A DNA stretch of 64,000 bases from Echinometra lucunter (GCA_029962745.1 CM057153.1:35977340-36041339), one strand, 5' to 3'; shown: positions 10,361-23,570, counted from the first letter of the stretch. Translations and numbers: made by a program. Notes: generated from the letters alone by a model not told the origin.

Positions 10361-10685
10361 CTGGGGGGGGGGGGGGTCAAAAAGCTGTGTACAAAGTTAC
10401 TTAAGAATGGCTTGAATATGGAAAGCCAAATGGGATTCTCAGTCATATTTAATCACATTTATAAGCTAAAGTTGAAATATCTATGTAAATTAACATCATT
10501 ATTATCAAAATATTTTTAATATGAAGTATACTTTATGGCAACAATTTGATTGAGATTATGGGAAATACAGACACAGTTTGTTAAAACAAGAGGAAAAACT
10601 TATGGCATTCCATTTGGCTGTTCATAGTTAAGTCATTCTTAAAGTCGTACATAACTCTGTGCACAGCTTTGTGAAACACCCCCAG
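10361..10685. mobile_element. 325-bp degenerate inverted-repeat MITE
   Basis: The left side CAAAAAGCTGTGTACAAAG and the inverse of the right side (CACAAAGCTGTGCACAGAG) pair, followed by inner pairing at GCCAAATGG. The left end has expanded into a G run (10363-10376) where the right end keeps CCCCCAGG. Only 14 bp separate it from the next element. Confidence 0.6.
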
Positions 10686-10699
10686 GTATCAAAGATCAA

Positions 10700-11192
10700 T
10701 TAAGGGGTAAGTCCACCCTAGAAATTTCACTGTTTCAATAAAAGGAGATAAATTTGAACAACATTTCAAAAAAAGAAATGAGCAAAATCGGTCAAAGAAT
10801 AAGAAAATTACACTCATATACATTTTCTAGTAAACTACTCTCGGCTCTCAATTTTCTTGGAAGTTACACATTTTCTTACCCCATAGTTAAAGTATGTTAT
10901 GTAAAAAGCAATTCTTCTGAACATACATTGACCATGGGGGTTAGAAAATGTGTAACTTCCAAGAAAATTGAGGAAATGTGAAATTTCATGTACAAAGTGA
11001 ATGAGACCTGCTCGCATGTGATGTCATCAGTGTTGCCAATTTGCAGAGCCGAGAGTAGTTTACTAGAAAATGTAAATGAGTGTAATTTTCTTATGCTTTG
11101 ACCGATTTTGCTCATTTCTTTTTTAAAATGCTGTTCAAATTTATCTCCTTTTATTGAAATAGTGAAACTTCTAGGGTGGACTTTCCCTTTAA
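10700..11192. mobile_element. TTAA-flanked MITE with about 150-bp inverted arms, 493 bp
   Basis: TTAA is at 10700-10703 and 11189-11192. The arms share GTCCACCCTAGAA, CAATAAAAGGAGATAAATTT and TTTTCTAGTAAACTACTCTC. A second inner inversion (GGAAGTTACACATTTTCT against AGAAAATGTGTAACTTCC) surrounds the centre. The reading frames on the two strands are images of the arms. Confidence 0.85.
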
Positions 11193-12764
11193 TACGACAA
11201 GCTACAATAAATTATAACATTTGTATTGTGTACCATTGAAGTCTTGTACTGAGACTTCACAGTATCACTAGAGCATGTAAACTGTACTAGCATTTTGGCA
11301 AATTTTAGAACAGCCTGCTATTTGACTTTGAAGAGTAGGGAATCCCCCAGTCATGTTACTTCTTTGTTTAATCACCTCCTGGGTAGGTGGTACTTGTGGA
11401 AAAGTTCATGTACATATTCGGAGAAACAGGATGAGAGTCACCCATGTTTATTTGATTTATCTTTTATGTCATCGGGTTTACTTGGGGAATTCTCCGTATG
11501 GTAACAGGATACAGATGTTGAAACAAACTTCCCTCATTTTTGTTTATTTAATTTTTTAAATTTATTTTCTTCTGTTCTTTTAAGAAAGCATTGTTTTATA
11601 ATATCATTTTTTTCCTTCCCATTTAACATGCATTTCTAGGAAATCTAATTCCTCAGAGATATCAAAGTGTTTTCCTTTTTTCTTAATTAAGAACTTTCTT
11701 AAAGCTATGGTGTAGGGGTGTATCTTTGGAAGGGTATCATTTATATGAAATCTTGGTACATCAGAGATAAGGTAACGCTGGTAATGTGAAGATTGACTTT
11801 TTGATTGATATTGGGTGGGTGTACATTAGGAGGTGGGGAAGGGGATATTGTGTATGTGAATTGTGATCTAGGAGCAGCAGACTTAACATTTTCCACAGCG
11901 CAGCGTTCAGTCAATGTACATGTATGTTGTTTACGTACGTGAGGTACGAGGTAGAAGTATTACCAAAAAAAAACAAAAAACGGTAAAGCGACTACTTGCG
12001 GCTGAAAATTTGGATATCGGCATGCATGTAGCTCTCCTGGGCCTAGAAATAACTCCTGTAAAGTTGCCTATTGGAGCTATTTTTTCAGAGAAAAACTCTA
12101 GTGGGAAATAATGTATTTATACCCTGGTGTGTCTATGTGTTGCACATTTGTAGACCCTTGTGGTAATGAAATTATGTCTCATTTTAGTAATCTTTAAATT
12201 AATTTAAGTAGAGGCAGAGAACCTTAATTTATTTAAAATGTATTCCTTCTTAAAATGTATTCCTTCTTAAAAATTCGTATTACAGGTGTTTGACGGAAGA
12301 GACTGGAAAAAGTACTGTTAACAGAGGCTGACAGGAACAGGTCAAAGGTATGATATAATTAGTTGCAACTACCTGCAAGTATTGCATGTCACATTATGAC
12401 ATTTTGTTTATATTTTCTTAAATAAAAGAGAGGGATACAGAATCGTGTTGAAGAAAAATGGTGGGGGGGGGGGGGGGGGTGAATGGTTACATTTCTGTCT
12501 TAGTCTTTTATTCTTAACAAAGGCACACTTTTTGTTTTCTTAAGGTTTACAACATTGGGTGTTAAAAGGGGGAAAGGAGGGATCTGGGAAGTGAGAGGGG
12601 TGTGCATTGTGCCACCTTCATCATTATACTTCAGATGCCACCTGCCCATTCTATCATTTTTATGATTTACATGTAACTAGAAAGATTAACCAGAATGGAG
12701 GATTAGGGTAATTAGAAAGTTATGTTCCCATGCATGTAGGAGCTGAATTTATACATAATTTGAT
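11193..12764. other. AT-rich sequence, no gene recognised
   Basis: A G run lies at about 12463-12479 and a doubled 18-bp word (AAAATGTATTCCTTCTT) at about 12236-12272. A 65-codon frame at 11914-12111 has a basic KKKQK stretch but no recognisable domain or gene signals. Confidence 0.4.
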
Positions 12765-12772
12765 GGATAAAG

Positions 12773-14015
12773 CAGGGCTTGACATTAGTGGGCGCCGGGG
12801 ACACATGGGCGTCTAGATTGGACCACCGGGCGCTTAAACATGAAAATGGAAGAAATATGGGCGCCCAACTGGGCGCCTCAAATTTATTCCCCTGAAAAGA
12901 TTAAAATGCTCAGCGGTAAGAAAATGAGGACGCACTGTCTTCCGTCTTATCCGCCGATTTGTAGCAATAACTCTTGTGTGTAGATGAGCATGTTGTGTGT
13001 GCACGTGTGTATGAAACGGCATGTTTGACGGGGAAACCAACAATCTTAGTTCGCCTAGACAATACCTACTTAGGCAGACATAATGTGGATGCATGAGCGG
13101 TGTAGTGGCTTTGTCGTTTATCATGACTTAAAAAATAGGCATGGCCCTTTTAAACAACCCATTTTTGGTATTCAGAAATTTATATCTGATGGTTAATCGA
13201 CGGTTAGCAGCCTGTGCAATAACCCCTACCAACATAATGTTTCCATTAAAAACTCGACGATAAAGCGGGTAAAAGAACGGTCTGTATCGCTTGTATAGAT
13301 CTAGTTGATATAATTCCAAACCATTCCCTCCTTCCTCTTTCTGTGAGGAAAGAACAAAAATTCAGGTCAAATAAGGTGAAAGTAGTAATCCCAATGTACT
13401 TGCTATTCTCCGATAACTTTTCACGTCATTTGTTGTCACGAATTTGTAAATTCAGAATAAATCAGTCGCCAAAAGGTGGCGCCAAACACTGAAGCACTAA
13501 AACCCGGAAGTGTACCGGCATTGTACACAAATTCTATGTATTCATGGTCAACCTACGTTCAAGAATGTTGACATTACGATTACCGTATACAAGCGTGGCG
13601 CGGAGCATACAGTCATGTTTCGAAATCGAACTTCGCCTGAATGATTTCATTCCAAACGCAAAATTTAGTCAAAACTCGAAGAGCACTAACGATCAAGCTC
13701 TTGCTTGCAAATGTGAATGTATATTTTTTGTAATAATGTCCGTTCCTTTTTCATTCATTTCTTTTTTCAAAATTATCTTGTCAAGACTTGTCAGACTTTT
13801 GTATAGCTTCTGTTCATTTTTCTTCATGCTTACGTGAGTAAGCTCCTTCGCTCTTAAGTACAGGTATGTCAGGGCTGAAATAGTGCATTGGCATCAAGCA
13901 GTTTTCAAGTTTATTCTGGGCACTCAAAACTTCACTCTGGGCGCTCAAAATTTCTAAATGTTGAAATCTAGGTGCCCGGCCGGACCCCCAGAAAAAAATG
14001 TTAGTGTGGAGCCCT
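12773..14015. mobile_element. hAT-like non-autonomous transposon, 1.24 kb
   Basis: The left end CAGGGCTTGACATTAG and the inverse right end (AGGGCTCCACACTAACAT) are typical of hAT terminal repeats. GGATAAAG occurs directly outside at 12765-12772 and 14016-14023, with one G shared or lost at the right edge, giving the 8-bp target duplication expected of hAT. Subterminal GGGCGC/GGGCACTC words are repeated on both sides. Frames inside show no transposase domain. A related right end lies at about 23430-23560. Confidence 0.8.
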
Positions 14016-14023
14016 GGATAAAG

Positions 14024-16050
14024 TATTCAAACTGAGGCTAGGGTATATATGTATGTTGTTCATCATGCCTGGCTTCTTTACGCATGAAATTTTAAATCTC
14101 CCAGAGATCAAGGCTAATGTATATGTAAATAGCGTGGTTGGTAAAAGCTGCATGGTTAGAAAAAAAAATCATTAGTGTACTCTCTCATCTGTGTATTATT
14201 AGATACAGACTAAAGATGCAAGCTACACATGATGTTTCATTGCTTTAGAGGAAGTTTATCAGGTCATGTGTGAACAAGACACAAGACAAAATTGGACAGA
14301 GCTACATTAGTTATCACAAAAAAACTCTGTAGAGAGCATATTTCCCATTTAAGATATTATGAGATTTGACTTTGCTATTAATTAGCAATATCAAGTGTCA
14401 TTCTCAGACTTGCCTGTGTAGTGTGTAGTACCATGTCTTTTGAAATGAGCAATCTGAAATTTTAGTTTTAACTTAAGTTGCCAGTTCCCAGCTAATCAAT
14501 AAAATTACCATTGGGCATTTCGCTCCATGCTATATTTGAAATGATATGTGATGAAAATTGCAATTACCATCTTGTTATTTCCTTTGGGGCAAAATTTTCA
14601 ACATTGCTTCACGTGCTATGAAGCTTTTTGCTGTTTCTATAATGTATTTTATGTTCCTTTTTGTCAGTACCTTCCATGAGCTTTTTGGTTTATTTGTACA
14701 TACATATCAGTTGCATGACATTGCATTAATGTTGGTTTGGGTGAATACTTTCAACTCTTTTTGAAATACAGAACCCAGGTGGACATAGCTTGTTCAGAGG
14801 GTTGAAATTCTGAGAGAAGAAGGTCCTGTTTGTACATGAACTTGTTTCTTTGCGAAGACACCCAGAAGGTAAGAACATATGGGATTAGGTCCGATTAGTT
14901 TGATTAAGAAGGATACAAGTGCTAGAATTGTTTGATTAGTTTTGGGTATTTTGAATCTACCAGTTTTGATAAACTGATGAGATGACTTCAAAAGTAGAAG
15001 GAGAAGAGAAAGACAAAGGAAAAAAAAAGATGAGGGGAAGGTGAAGAAGGTAAAAGAGGAGGAGAAGAAAAGAAGATTATTTCAACACATCCAGTTGGCA
15101 TGAAAAAGTTGTACCCGAAAGACTTACAATTTTATTCATCCGCAAGAGTTAGAGTTGAACCCAAACTAAGCCCATTTCAAGTGGTTTTACTGGATGACAT
15201 ACCAGTAGTTTTTTGTTTTCTTTAAAATCTTTAAAATCTTTAAAATCATGTTTCTTCTGCACAGAACCATGTAATTTGCTAACTGTGTTATCCCCTGAAA
15301 CTTTGCTACATTGTAAATTATGCATTTGTACATCTGAAAGTGGATATTTTGTCTTTTTATCTTCACCAGTTTTTAATTCTGGCAGGGTCATTATCCTCTA
15401 TGTAATTTACTCATTCACTTTATGATGCAATTCACCCATTCTTTTGTGTATTGCATACATGTACATGCTGAGTATTGAGGCTAATGGATACATATGTATT
15501 TAGGGGTATATTTTGTGCCACCTGTGTTTTTACCCCCCCCCCCCCCCCAAAAAAAAAAAAAAAAAAAATCTACTCATTATAATAGAATACTCTGCAGTGG
15601 CTGGTTTTCAAGCAGTTTACCATGATATATCAGTCTGAAGACAGCTTGAGTTGTGAATATCATCAGTTGCTGTATGTACGATTTACTTTGTGGTTGTAGA
15701 AGCTCCAACTATAAAAACCCACAGAATAAGTCACGAAGCAGAAGAAAACATAATCTGGCATTGTATATCGTTCCTCATGACCCTTTCTTTCATACAAGGT
15801 TTATGGTTAGGAAGCGTAGACAAAGTGAGGATGAGCATGAGCTTCAGATTCAACTAGAGCTACATGTAATACTTACAAGTACTTTCCTAATATATTCCAT
15901 GCACATCTTTTCTATATTAGATAAATAATAAAAGTAATGATAACATGTCTTGTTTACCCAGGGAAGCCTTTTCAGTACTGTGTACTTTTCTTACAGAGCC
16001 AGGGTAATGATATAATTGCAGGGCCCTCTGGGGGAACAGTACACACTTGT
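14024..16050. other. AT-rich sequence with simple repeats, no gene recognised
   Basis: Contains a purine-rich stretch (about 14996-15076), a triplicated CTTTAAAAT word (about 15220-15248) and an adjoining C-run/A-run (15533-15569). Frames of 65-91 codons show no recognisable domain. Confidence 0.4.
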
Positions 16051-16056
16051 AGTATT

Positions 16057-16654
16057 CAGGCCTGTGAAATCTCCGCTTTTAAGCGAAAATCCGCTTTTTT
16101 TAATATTCTGCCCAATTTCAAATTCTGCTTTTTTCCTATGCGCTATTTCAGCTATTTTATCGGTTGTTCATCGCAGGCATTGCTGCGCCTGTTGTTGCTC
16201 CTATTTCAGTGAAATGAAGGCAAGTTGGGACTTTGTACATGAAGTCACTGCATTGGCGAATGCGGGGGGTTTGGATTTTTATTTGTTTTTTTTTTTGCCA
16301 ACACCATCACATTTGGAGCTTGCGATTAGCAAAAAAACTTGCCACAAAACCGCTGATTTCTTGATTTTTAACACTTTTTCGACGACCCTATTTCTTAGTA
16401 TTGGACTTCAGACCTGCGTGCTTTGGAAATATGGCGCTGATTCTGCATTTTTGACAGTGGAATTAGGCTTTCCAGATGGATTTTTTGAGGTGACTGTGAG
16501 ACTTACTTGTGGTGAGTGACAATGTATATGTGTACAATGATGTGATTTGTATGTGTTGTGTCAATAGATTTGCTGCCAATTATAATCATATTGCATGTGG
16601 CAGAAACTTTCAGCTTTTTCCCGCTCTTTTTGTCAAACCTCACTCACAGGCCTG
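16057..16654. mobile_element. 598-bp element with CAGGCCTGTGA ends
   Basis: CAGGCCTGTGA at 16057 and TCACAGGCCTG ending at 16654 are perfect 11-bp inverted ends. AGTATT flanks both sides (16051-16056, 16655-16660). The CAGG...CCTG termini recall hAT, but the visible duplication is 6 bp, not 8. The 167-codon frame at 16016-16519 starts outside the element and crosses its left end, so it is unlikely to be a gene. Confidence 0.65.
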
Positions 16655-16788
16655 AGTATTGAAGAGGCTACCCTGAGATTTGGGTTACCATGCTAATGCC
16701 TAGGTAATGTGTTGAATACTAAGCCTGAAATAGCTGCGGCTAGGAGCTATGGAAAACGTGTGTTGTACTGAAATCAAATTGTACTTGA

Positions 16789-17336
16789 AGGGTTGAAATA
16801 AGCAAAACAAAACAATTCTTCTACTTCAAAATATCACCTGAAATGGAGATTTTAATTGATAGAGATGATTTTTTGTTTTACCCAGTTGAATAAAATGGTA
16901 ATAAATCCATGGAAAAATATGTTTTCTTTTTTTTGGACATTGTTCATTCAGTTTGTTATTAAAGGCCATAAGGGTTGAAATAAGCAAAACAAAACAATTC
17001 TTCTACTTCAAAATATCACCTGAAATGGAGATTTTAATTGATAGGGATGATTTTTTGTTTTACCCAGTTGAATAAAATGGTAATAAATCCATGGAAAAAT
17101 ATGTTTTCTTTTTTTTTTTTGACATTGTTCATTCAGTTTGTTATTAAAGGCCATAAGGGTTGAAATAAGCAAAACAAAACAATTCTTCTACTTCAAAATA
17201 TCACCTGAAATGGAGATTTTAATTGATAGGGATGATTTTTTGTTTTACCCAGTTGAATAAAATGGTAATAAATCTATGGAAAAATATGTTTTCTTTTTTT
17301 AACATTGTTCATTCAGTTTGTTATTAAAGGCCATAA
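16789..17336. repeat. Three near-identical tandem copies of a 181-185 bp unit
   Basis: Units are 16789-16970, 16971-17155 and 17156-17336. All start with AGGGTTGAAATAAGC and end with TTATTAAAGGCCATA. They differ mainly in one T-run length and a few single bases, so the array is recent or homogenised. Confidence 0.9.
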
Positions 17337-18835
17337 GCATTTCTATGCAAGTTTGAATTCAACTAGTACAAGTAAAACCTGCACTGCAGTGTTCAGTGGA
17401 TAGTGATGAAACTTTAATTGACTATCCAATTAAGTAGAGTGTCTTTTTTTTCTGAAAACAGATGAAGCGAACGGAAACAGTTGAATTATATATGAGATAG
17501 GGTGATGATCAGTTATGATGGGTTACCTAATTAAAAGTCAAATGAAAACCCACCATGTTTTCTTGACTAATGTTCCGGTGTACATCTTTTACAAGCATGC
17601 TGCATGGTATTGCTAATTTGTAAAGTGTATCTCCCTCCCCGTTCAGACTGCCAAAATTCATTGTTTTGCAAAATGAAAATCTTGTAGCTATAAGATTAGT
17701 AGTTAAATTTTTGTAGTGTTAATGCTGTATAAAGATACATTGTATAGAGAAGCTCATGTTTTAGCATTGTTTCAAAACAGAATCTCAGCTTCAGTGCTCC
17801 AGTGCTCCAGTGCTGCCTTTAATACATATGGCATGGCATCAGCTGACCTCCCCAAAAGCTTTTTTATATTTCTTTCATGTACGTACATCCCTTCAGCTAT
17901 ATGTTTCTTTATGCAGTTTTGTATAACTGTCCTGTTGTCTGAATGGGATACATACATGTATATGTAAGGGGAAGAAATGAGCAGGCTTTACTAATGCGGT
18001 GCTGCATTCTCTTCCATCTTGACCATACTAACCCATTGCAATTTTTTTCTTTTCGGGTAATTTGGCAAGGAAAGCCTTTTGAACTAATTGTATGTTTGAT
18101 TTTATTACAGAAATTATTTAGATTTTCAGTTGTTTAGGCCTAACGCGTATTGTACATGTTCCTCCATGTTTGCAAACATGCACTGAAGAGCATATCAATC
18201 AAGAGATAAATTTTTGATCATTGAGCACTTGTTGGTGTAGTTGTTCACCGCTGTGCATCAATTTTGAAGTTTATGAAGGAGAGTAAAAGTGGAACTGATA
18301 CATTATCAACTTGTAAATATGCATCACACATTGCATATTTATCATTGTACACAAATATCTTTTGATTTTTCCTCTGATGTATTTTAATACATGTACATGA
18401 CTTCCACATTAGCCAGGACTCATAGTTACTCGTTATTACAAATACACACCATATCTGTAGTGTCCTCATTGTGTCAGTGTTCATATGAGGCCTGTATAAG
18501 TTTTCTGGGTGATTGAGCTGTATTGCAGCAATTTTGATGATGGAACTGGGAATGAAAGATTAATGATATACATACTGTACAGGCAGCTGCTTATCAGACT
18601 TGCGTGCTCTCATCAGATCGTAGGCGCAGTTGACAATCAATTTCATGGTCTGCAAAATCTGCCGTGTAGCATCTGATGGTGCTCATGCATTCAAATGCCA
18701 TTTAATATGATGAGTAGACCTTTCTTTTTGATTCATGTGGATGATGATGATGTATATGTATATTTATGTACTTTGACTGAATCAACAGGTTTCATTTATG
18801 TATTAGATAGATCCATTATATTACATAGACCTATT
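17337..18835. other. AT-rich sequence, no gene recognised
   Basis: No exon, RNA gene or clear repeat edge. A short in-place triplication, CAGTGCTCC-type, occurs at about 17790-17812. Confidence 0.4.
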
Positions 18836-18957
18836 CTGGACCCCGTAGCATGAAAAATACAATCAATCGTAGTCGTAAAGTCTTTGGCAAACTTTGTACA
18901 AAAAAGTTAGAACTGATTGTAAGATTTATTGTATCTCTTTATGTTACAGGCCCCTGG
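18836..18957. mobile_element. About 122-bp MITE
   Basis: The left GGACCCCGTAGCATGAAAAA and the inverse of the right end (CCAGGGGCCTGTAACATAAA) pair with a few mismatches, continuing inward with ATACAATCAATC against ATACAATAAATC. Too short to encode protein. Confidence 0.5.
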
Positions 18958-20591
18958 GCTGGCAACACTCATGTATTGAGCATGAGACTCATGCATTTTA
19001 CCCAATTCTCATGCCAATAATGAAATTTATCATGCTTTTTAATTACCATAAATAATGAAAAGATAAATTTCAATGAATTATGCAACCAAATCAAGATTTC
19101 AGGAAGCACTGAAACAGTTGTGAAAGTTTCTTCACTTTCGGCGAGAGCTTTAATCGATCTCACTGATTTCAGCGTCATGATATCACTTCTCGTGTGTGTG
19201 TGTGTGTGTAAGATTTCTCATACCAAGCCAAGCTGCGCCTAGCCTGACAGTGGATGGCAGGTGCCCAGTGCTAGCCCAAACCACCTGACACGATGGTACA
19301 GATGTACATCAATGACCAGTACAGTCTAGTCGCGATCACAATATAATTACATTTTGAATCAGGGAGTACATCATAGACCGTGAAACCTGAGGATTCAAGA
19401 TCAGTATAACAAATTTCACGATTTGTACCTTGTAAATTATTATATGCTTTGGTTTTAAATAGATTTTACTTAGATCTGCAGATCTAGAAGAACACTTTGC
19501 AATTAGAATATGAGAGGAATAAAAAAAAAAAAATTGTCTCTTCATGCTGTGTAGATCTGTATCTGATAAACTTAATCAGTTAGTGCCGGTATCCAGTACT
19601 TAATTAAACATAGAAAAATAAGTTGAAATACTCTATTAAGTATGCACCAGACCACACAATTTCACCTTGAAAAATAAAAAAGCTCCACACCTTGGGAGAG
19701 AGAAAATCCCCCTCCCACCCTCCCTCGCTTTGCTTGGTTAGGCTCGGTTGCTTTGCTCCCTTGCGTTTCATCTCTCATATGTATAATCTCACTCCTTGAG
19801 GTTTGCCACAGATGATGCACTGTGCTACTTTTTTAATAAGTCAAGCCTTGCCAATAGGAAATATTTTTGCCCCAAATATACATGCATTTACTGGTAAGTG
19901 TTCTATACTGTGAAACACATCGTACATTCTTCTTGCGTACATACATGTACATTCCACCCCACCCCAGCTGAGTGGACTGTTTGAAGTCAAGGAAAGGGTG
20001 ACAGAAGCTAGTCACATGTTTCTGGTTTATATTTCTGAGAAAGCCTCACTGGTTTTGGATCAAATTCACTACAGAAATGAAAACCTTTCAATCCAGGATC
20101 TTGTATCTGGCTTTCAAAGCAATTGGATTTGCAGATGTGTTGAACTTTGGGGTCTTTCCTGTGATACATACATTTAAAACGACTTGAAAGATTTTATGTA
20201 CTATTTTTTTATTAAAACTCAGATTTCTTTCCTTTTAGCTGATCAGCAGCAAGATGAAAACAAAACTAAGATCATGTGAAGTTCTTTCCTCCTCAAGTTG
20301 ATAAGTAAACAAATGAAGAACAAAAAACATGTTTTTGATCTTGGGTCAGCAGTGTGAAATCATGCACTGCCCACACACACGTAAAACCAATGAGAGTTCC
20401 TTTTAAGCGACAAGTGTAACTATTGTGCGGGGAGCAGGAGTCCTAGCACAGGGCAGAGTGTAGTTGTCATATTGCAATCCAATTCAGATATTTACACTAA
20501 AATTCACATTAAATCTTGAATGGAATGTATCACATGATCTCACACATGTACATGTATCTTTTTATGCAGGGCAGACAATATCAGACTGTAT
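18958..20591. other. AT-rich sequence with (GT)n, no gene recognised
   Basis: A (GT)n run lies at about 19194-19209. ACATGTACAT words occur at about 19943 and 20545. No coding evidence. Confidence 0.4.
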
Positions 20592-21087
20592 TTAAAGGCA
20601 TTGGCTAACTTTGTGAGCAGCCGATCTAAAAAATTCTCAAACTAAGATGTAACATGTGTGTGAGTACTTGTATTTGTACTCAAAAACCCTGAAACCAACC
20701 ATAATTCGGAATGAAAAACTGCTAGTAAGAAACAAACCGCGATTTTATTATTTTGGGTCTCAGAAACAGTAAATAAGAGGACCGTTTTCCTTGAGTTCAA
20801 AAAGACCGTTATCTGCCTCCCTCCGCGTGATACGGCAATACACACAGTACGGTCTGGTGAGCCATTCGCGCATGCACATTCCTTACGTCTAGTCTGTGCA
20901 ACCAACCCTTATATATTTATCAAACATTGGTTCACATTTCTCATATTTGAAAATACTTCCTGTGGATATTATTCTTTGAAACTTTTAGACTGGTATTTTT
21001 ACACTATAACCCTTATGTTTATCCCATTTTCAAGTAGCAAAATGAGGTTTTTTTTAAAATCATAGCATTGTTAACCAATGCCTTTAA
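20592..21087. mobile_element. TTAA-flanked MITE, 496 bp
   Basis: TTAAAGGCATTGGCTAAC on the left pairs with the inverse of GTTAACCAATGCCTTTAA on the right (17 of 18). TTAA is at 20592-20595 and 21084-21087. A part-copy of its right end, inverted, lies at 28169-28335. The 87-codon minus-strand frame within has no recognisable domain. Confidence 0.8.
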
Positions 21088-21606
21088 TCACTTTCGTGCC
21101 AATTTTCTTTCTGCTATTGCATTTAAACTGTATGCGCTTGAAAAATGTGATCTTCTTGGTTGTGTTGAGGTCAGAATACCAGGAGATACATGTAGAGACA
21201 CAGATGAAGACAAGGGGTAAGTAGAACCAAGTCGAGATTCTATCACCCATTCATAAATGAGTCTTGAATGTTCATTGTGTAAAGTTACGTTTAATTCAGT
21301 TACATTTTATTGTCAATAATTACAGAAAATCTAGATGGACTCTCAATCTGTGATTAGCTCTTAGGTGAATTCATACAAGGCCTGGAGTCTGACATGTCCA
21401 TTTCATAGGCCAGCGGTCTCATGAACTTCAGTAAACTGTTATAAGGCTTCCCAGACAAGTCTCGTGGGTTTCCAGTATTGTAAGCTATAGCCTCAGAAGT
21501 TCACCATATTATTGGATTGCTTTGATCCTTCACTGATGACTGAAATGACTTCATTTCTCACATAAGAGAATGGGAACTAGGCTATGATTTGTCTTGTTGT
21601 GAGAAT
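21088..21606. other. No feature recognised
   Basis: AT-rich DNA without clear repeats or gene signals. Confidence 0.4.
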
Positions 21607-22008
21607 AAGGGTGTATTTATCGTTGCGTCTAGTTTTCTAGAAATTAGAAACAGGTACTTGACTTGCAACACAAATAGCACTCACGACAGGTAGGCTCTCT
21701 GGATGCAGTGTTTATTGTCGTGATTTGAGTTCCCAAAACCTGGCCTGAGCCCGTTGCCCCTGTGCAGCTGCATAGTGCAGGATGACTATGGACACGCACA
21801 ACTCAGATCAGGTTGTGTTTATCGCTGTGACTCAAGTCACGGGTCTGTTGCAATAGTATTCGAATCCCCCCTATTTTGTGGGACTCCAGTCCGCGACGCT
21901 AATCGAGTAATCAATTTGCCATCATGCTTTATCAAGAATAACGGGTAAGCTAGTCGGGGACTTGGATCGCTCATTAGAAATTTAGTCACCTCGATAAACA
22001 CACCCTTT
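21607..22008. mobile_element. About 402-bp inverted-repeat element
   Basis: AAGGGTGTATTTATCG on the left and CGATAAACACACCCTT on the right pair with one mismatch. The body is somewhat GC-richer than its surroundings and has CpG-containing words (TCGTGAT, GTCACGGGT). No convincing coding frame and no clear target duplication. Confidence 0.55.
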
Positions 22009-23034
22009 GATCCAGATTACTGTAACTAATGCTCACCTCTGGAGAAACACTGTCTGCTCATGAAGGGAGTCTTTCTTTAAAGTACGAGATCATATATGGC
22101 TGCATAAACTACATGTATTTGTAGAGGTTTTAAGGTTCAATGGAATCCTGCTCTCTAAGGGAAAACAGGGAAGGGTGGGTACTCAGTTTTTCTAGCAAAA
22201 AGGCATTCTGAAAAAATTTGTTCTTTTGTCAGCAAAACTAAATCCAAATCCAGGGGACCCCCCCCCCCAAGCTTGCACTTGTATGCCGTACTTTCCTTGT
22301 AATGGAAGGTGAACAAACTGTAAAGGTTAACTCTTATATTTTTGTGTCCTAGGATTGACCCTAGCAGTACACCAATCTAAGTAACTTTGATTTATTATAT
22401 TTATTTGAAGTGCATAATGCGTCTTGTAGACAGAAACTAATCAGTCTGCATCCTTTGCGCTTCCTCACAGTCTCTTGCTGGCTTTTGTGCTTTGATTGAT
22501 GATATTATTCCTTGTTTGTTTTCATGAAGACAGGTTCATATGGAAAGGAGGGATTCATAATCAGCACAAAATGTCTCATTGGTATTCAGTTTGCAGAGGA
22601 AATTATTGATAATGCTTTCACATTTGCAAAATTGAAAGAAAGGAAGAAGAAAGAAAAAAAAAGAAATGTTAGAGTAAACAATGTCTGAATTTTATTTTTT
22701 TTTATAGTCACTGAAGAAGGAGGGTAAGGAACGGTTTGCCTGCGTGTGAGTGCGTATGTATCCCTATGGAACGGGCATACATGCAAGCAGCTAGCCCGGC
22801 CGGTGGCACAGCCGCCGGGTGCGCTCACGCAGAGGTGCGCGATGGTCGGACAGCGCTAGCTGGCCTAAGCACGCTTCTGTGCAGGCTGCTCTTCACAAAA
22901 AATGAAGCTCATTGTAATGGATCAATGCGGCCGGAATGGCGAAATGAAAAACTTGCTTTGCTTTGGAACGGATTTATTTCTTATTTTTTTCTCGATAAGA
23001 AGAAAATGCTATGCTTTGGAACGGAAATCGAGGC
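22009..23034. other. AT-rich sequence, then a GC-rich patch at 22735-22880
   Basis: The patch at 22735-22880 (GCCGGTGGCACAGCCGCCGG, GTGCGCTCACGCAGAGG) stands out in base composition. It probably belongs to the decayed G/C-ended element whose terminus follows at 23035. The 100-codon frame across it has no recognisable domain. Confidence 0.4.
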
Positions 23035-23116
23035 ATGAAAAAGGGGGTCATCAAAGTGGCACGTCCCCGTACCATCAATATATGTGAGTGCCCCCCCCCC
23101 CCCCCCCCCCCCGGGA
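23035..23116. mobile_element. Solitary right end of the G/C-ended element family
   Basis: GGGGGTCATCAAAGTGGCAC...ATGTGAGTGCCCC followed by a C run of about 22 resembles 8585-8649, the right end of the 703-bp element. No matching left end was found within 1 kb, so this copy is truncated or badly decayed. Confidence 0.5.
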
Positions 23117-23429
23117 ATATATCTGTCTAGTACGGCTAGCTAGCACTTCACTTTACTAGCCTATATATAGCTAGCGCTGAAGATGCGAGGGCGGCTGGCC
23201 GGCCAGATCCACATACAGCAGCACCACCAGTGTGGCCGGGTGTGTGTGTGTTGATTATTTTCTAGCACATTCGCGTGTTGAAAAATTAACGATCAGCAGA
23301 TCACTCGCAAAATTTGTGAAAATAAAAACCCTCCAAACAAAAACTCATGTGATTACTTGCATAAAACTTGTTGAACCATGTGATTGTCTTTCTGTCTTTC
23401 TTTTATGGTACTTGTTTTTTTTTTAATGG

Positions 23430-23560
23430 CCCAGACAATGATATTTTTTTACTGGTCATGTTGGACCAGTAAATTTGGCCATTCCTGAAAAAGTACATGT
23501 ACTTGCCCGACAGTGTTTTTACCAGTCTGGATCGTCAGACCACTGCCAGTGTGGAGCCCT
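23430..23560. mobile_element. Fragment of hAT-like right end
   Basis: The stretch ends in CCAGTGTGGAGCCCT, close to the right end of the 12773-14015 element (TTAGTGTGGAGCCCT). It has inverted ACTGGTC/GACCAGT words inside. No left end is present. Confidence 0.4.
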
Positions 23561-23570
23561 TTGTTAGATG

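Noticed and set aside
16016..16519. 167-codon plus-strand frame
   Set aside because: It starts outside and runs into a 598-bp inverted-repeat element and shows no recognisable domain.
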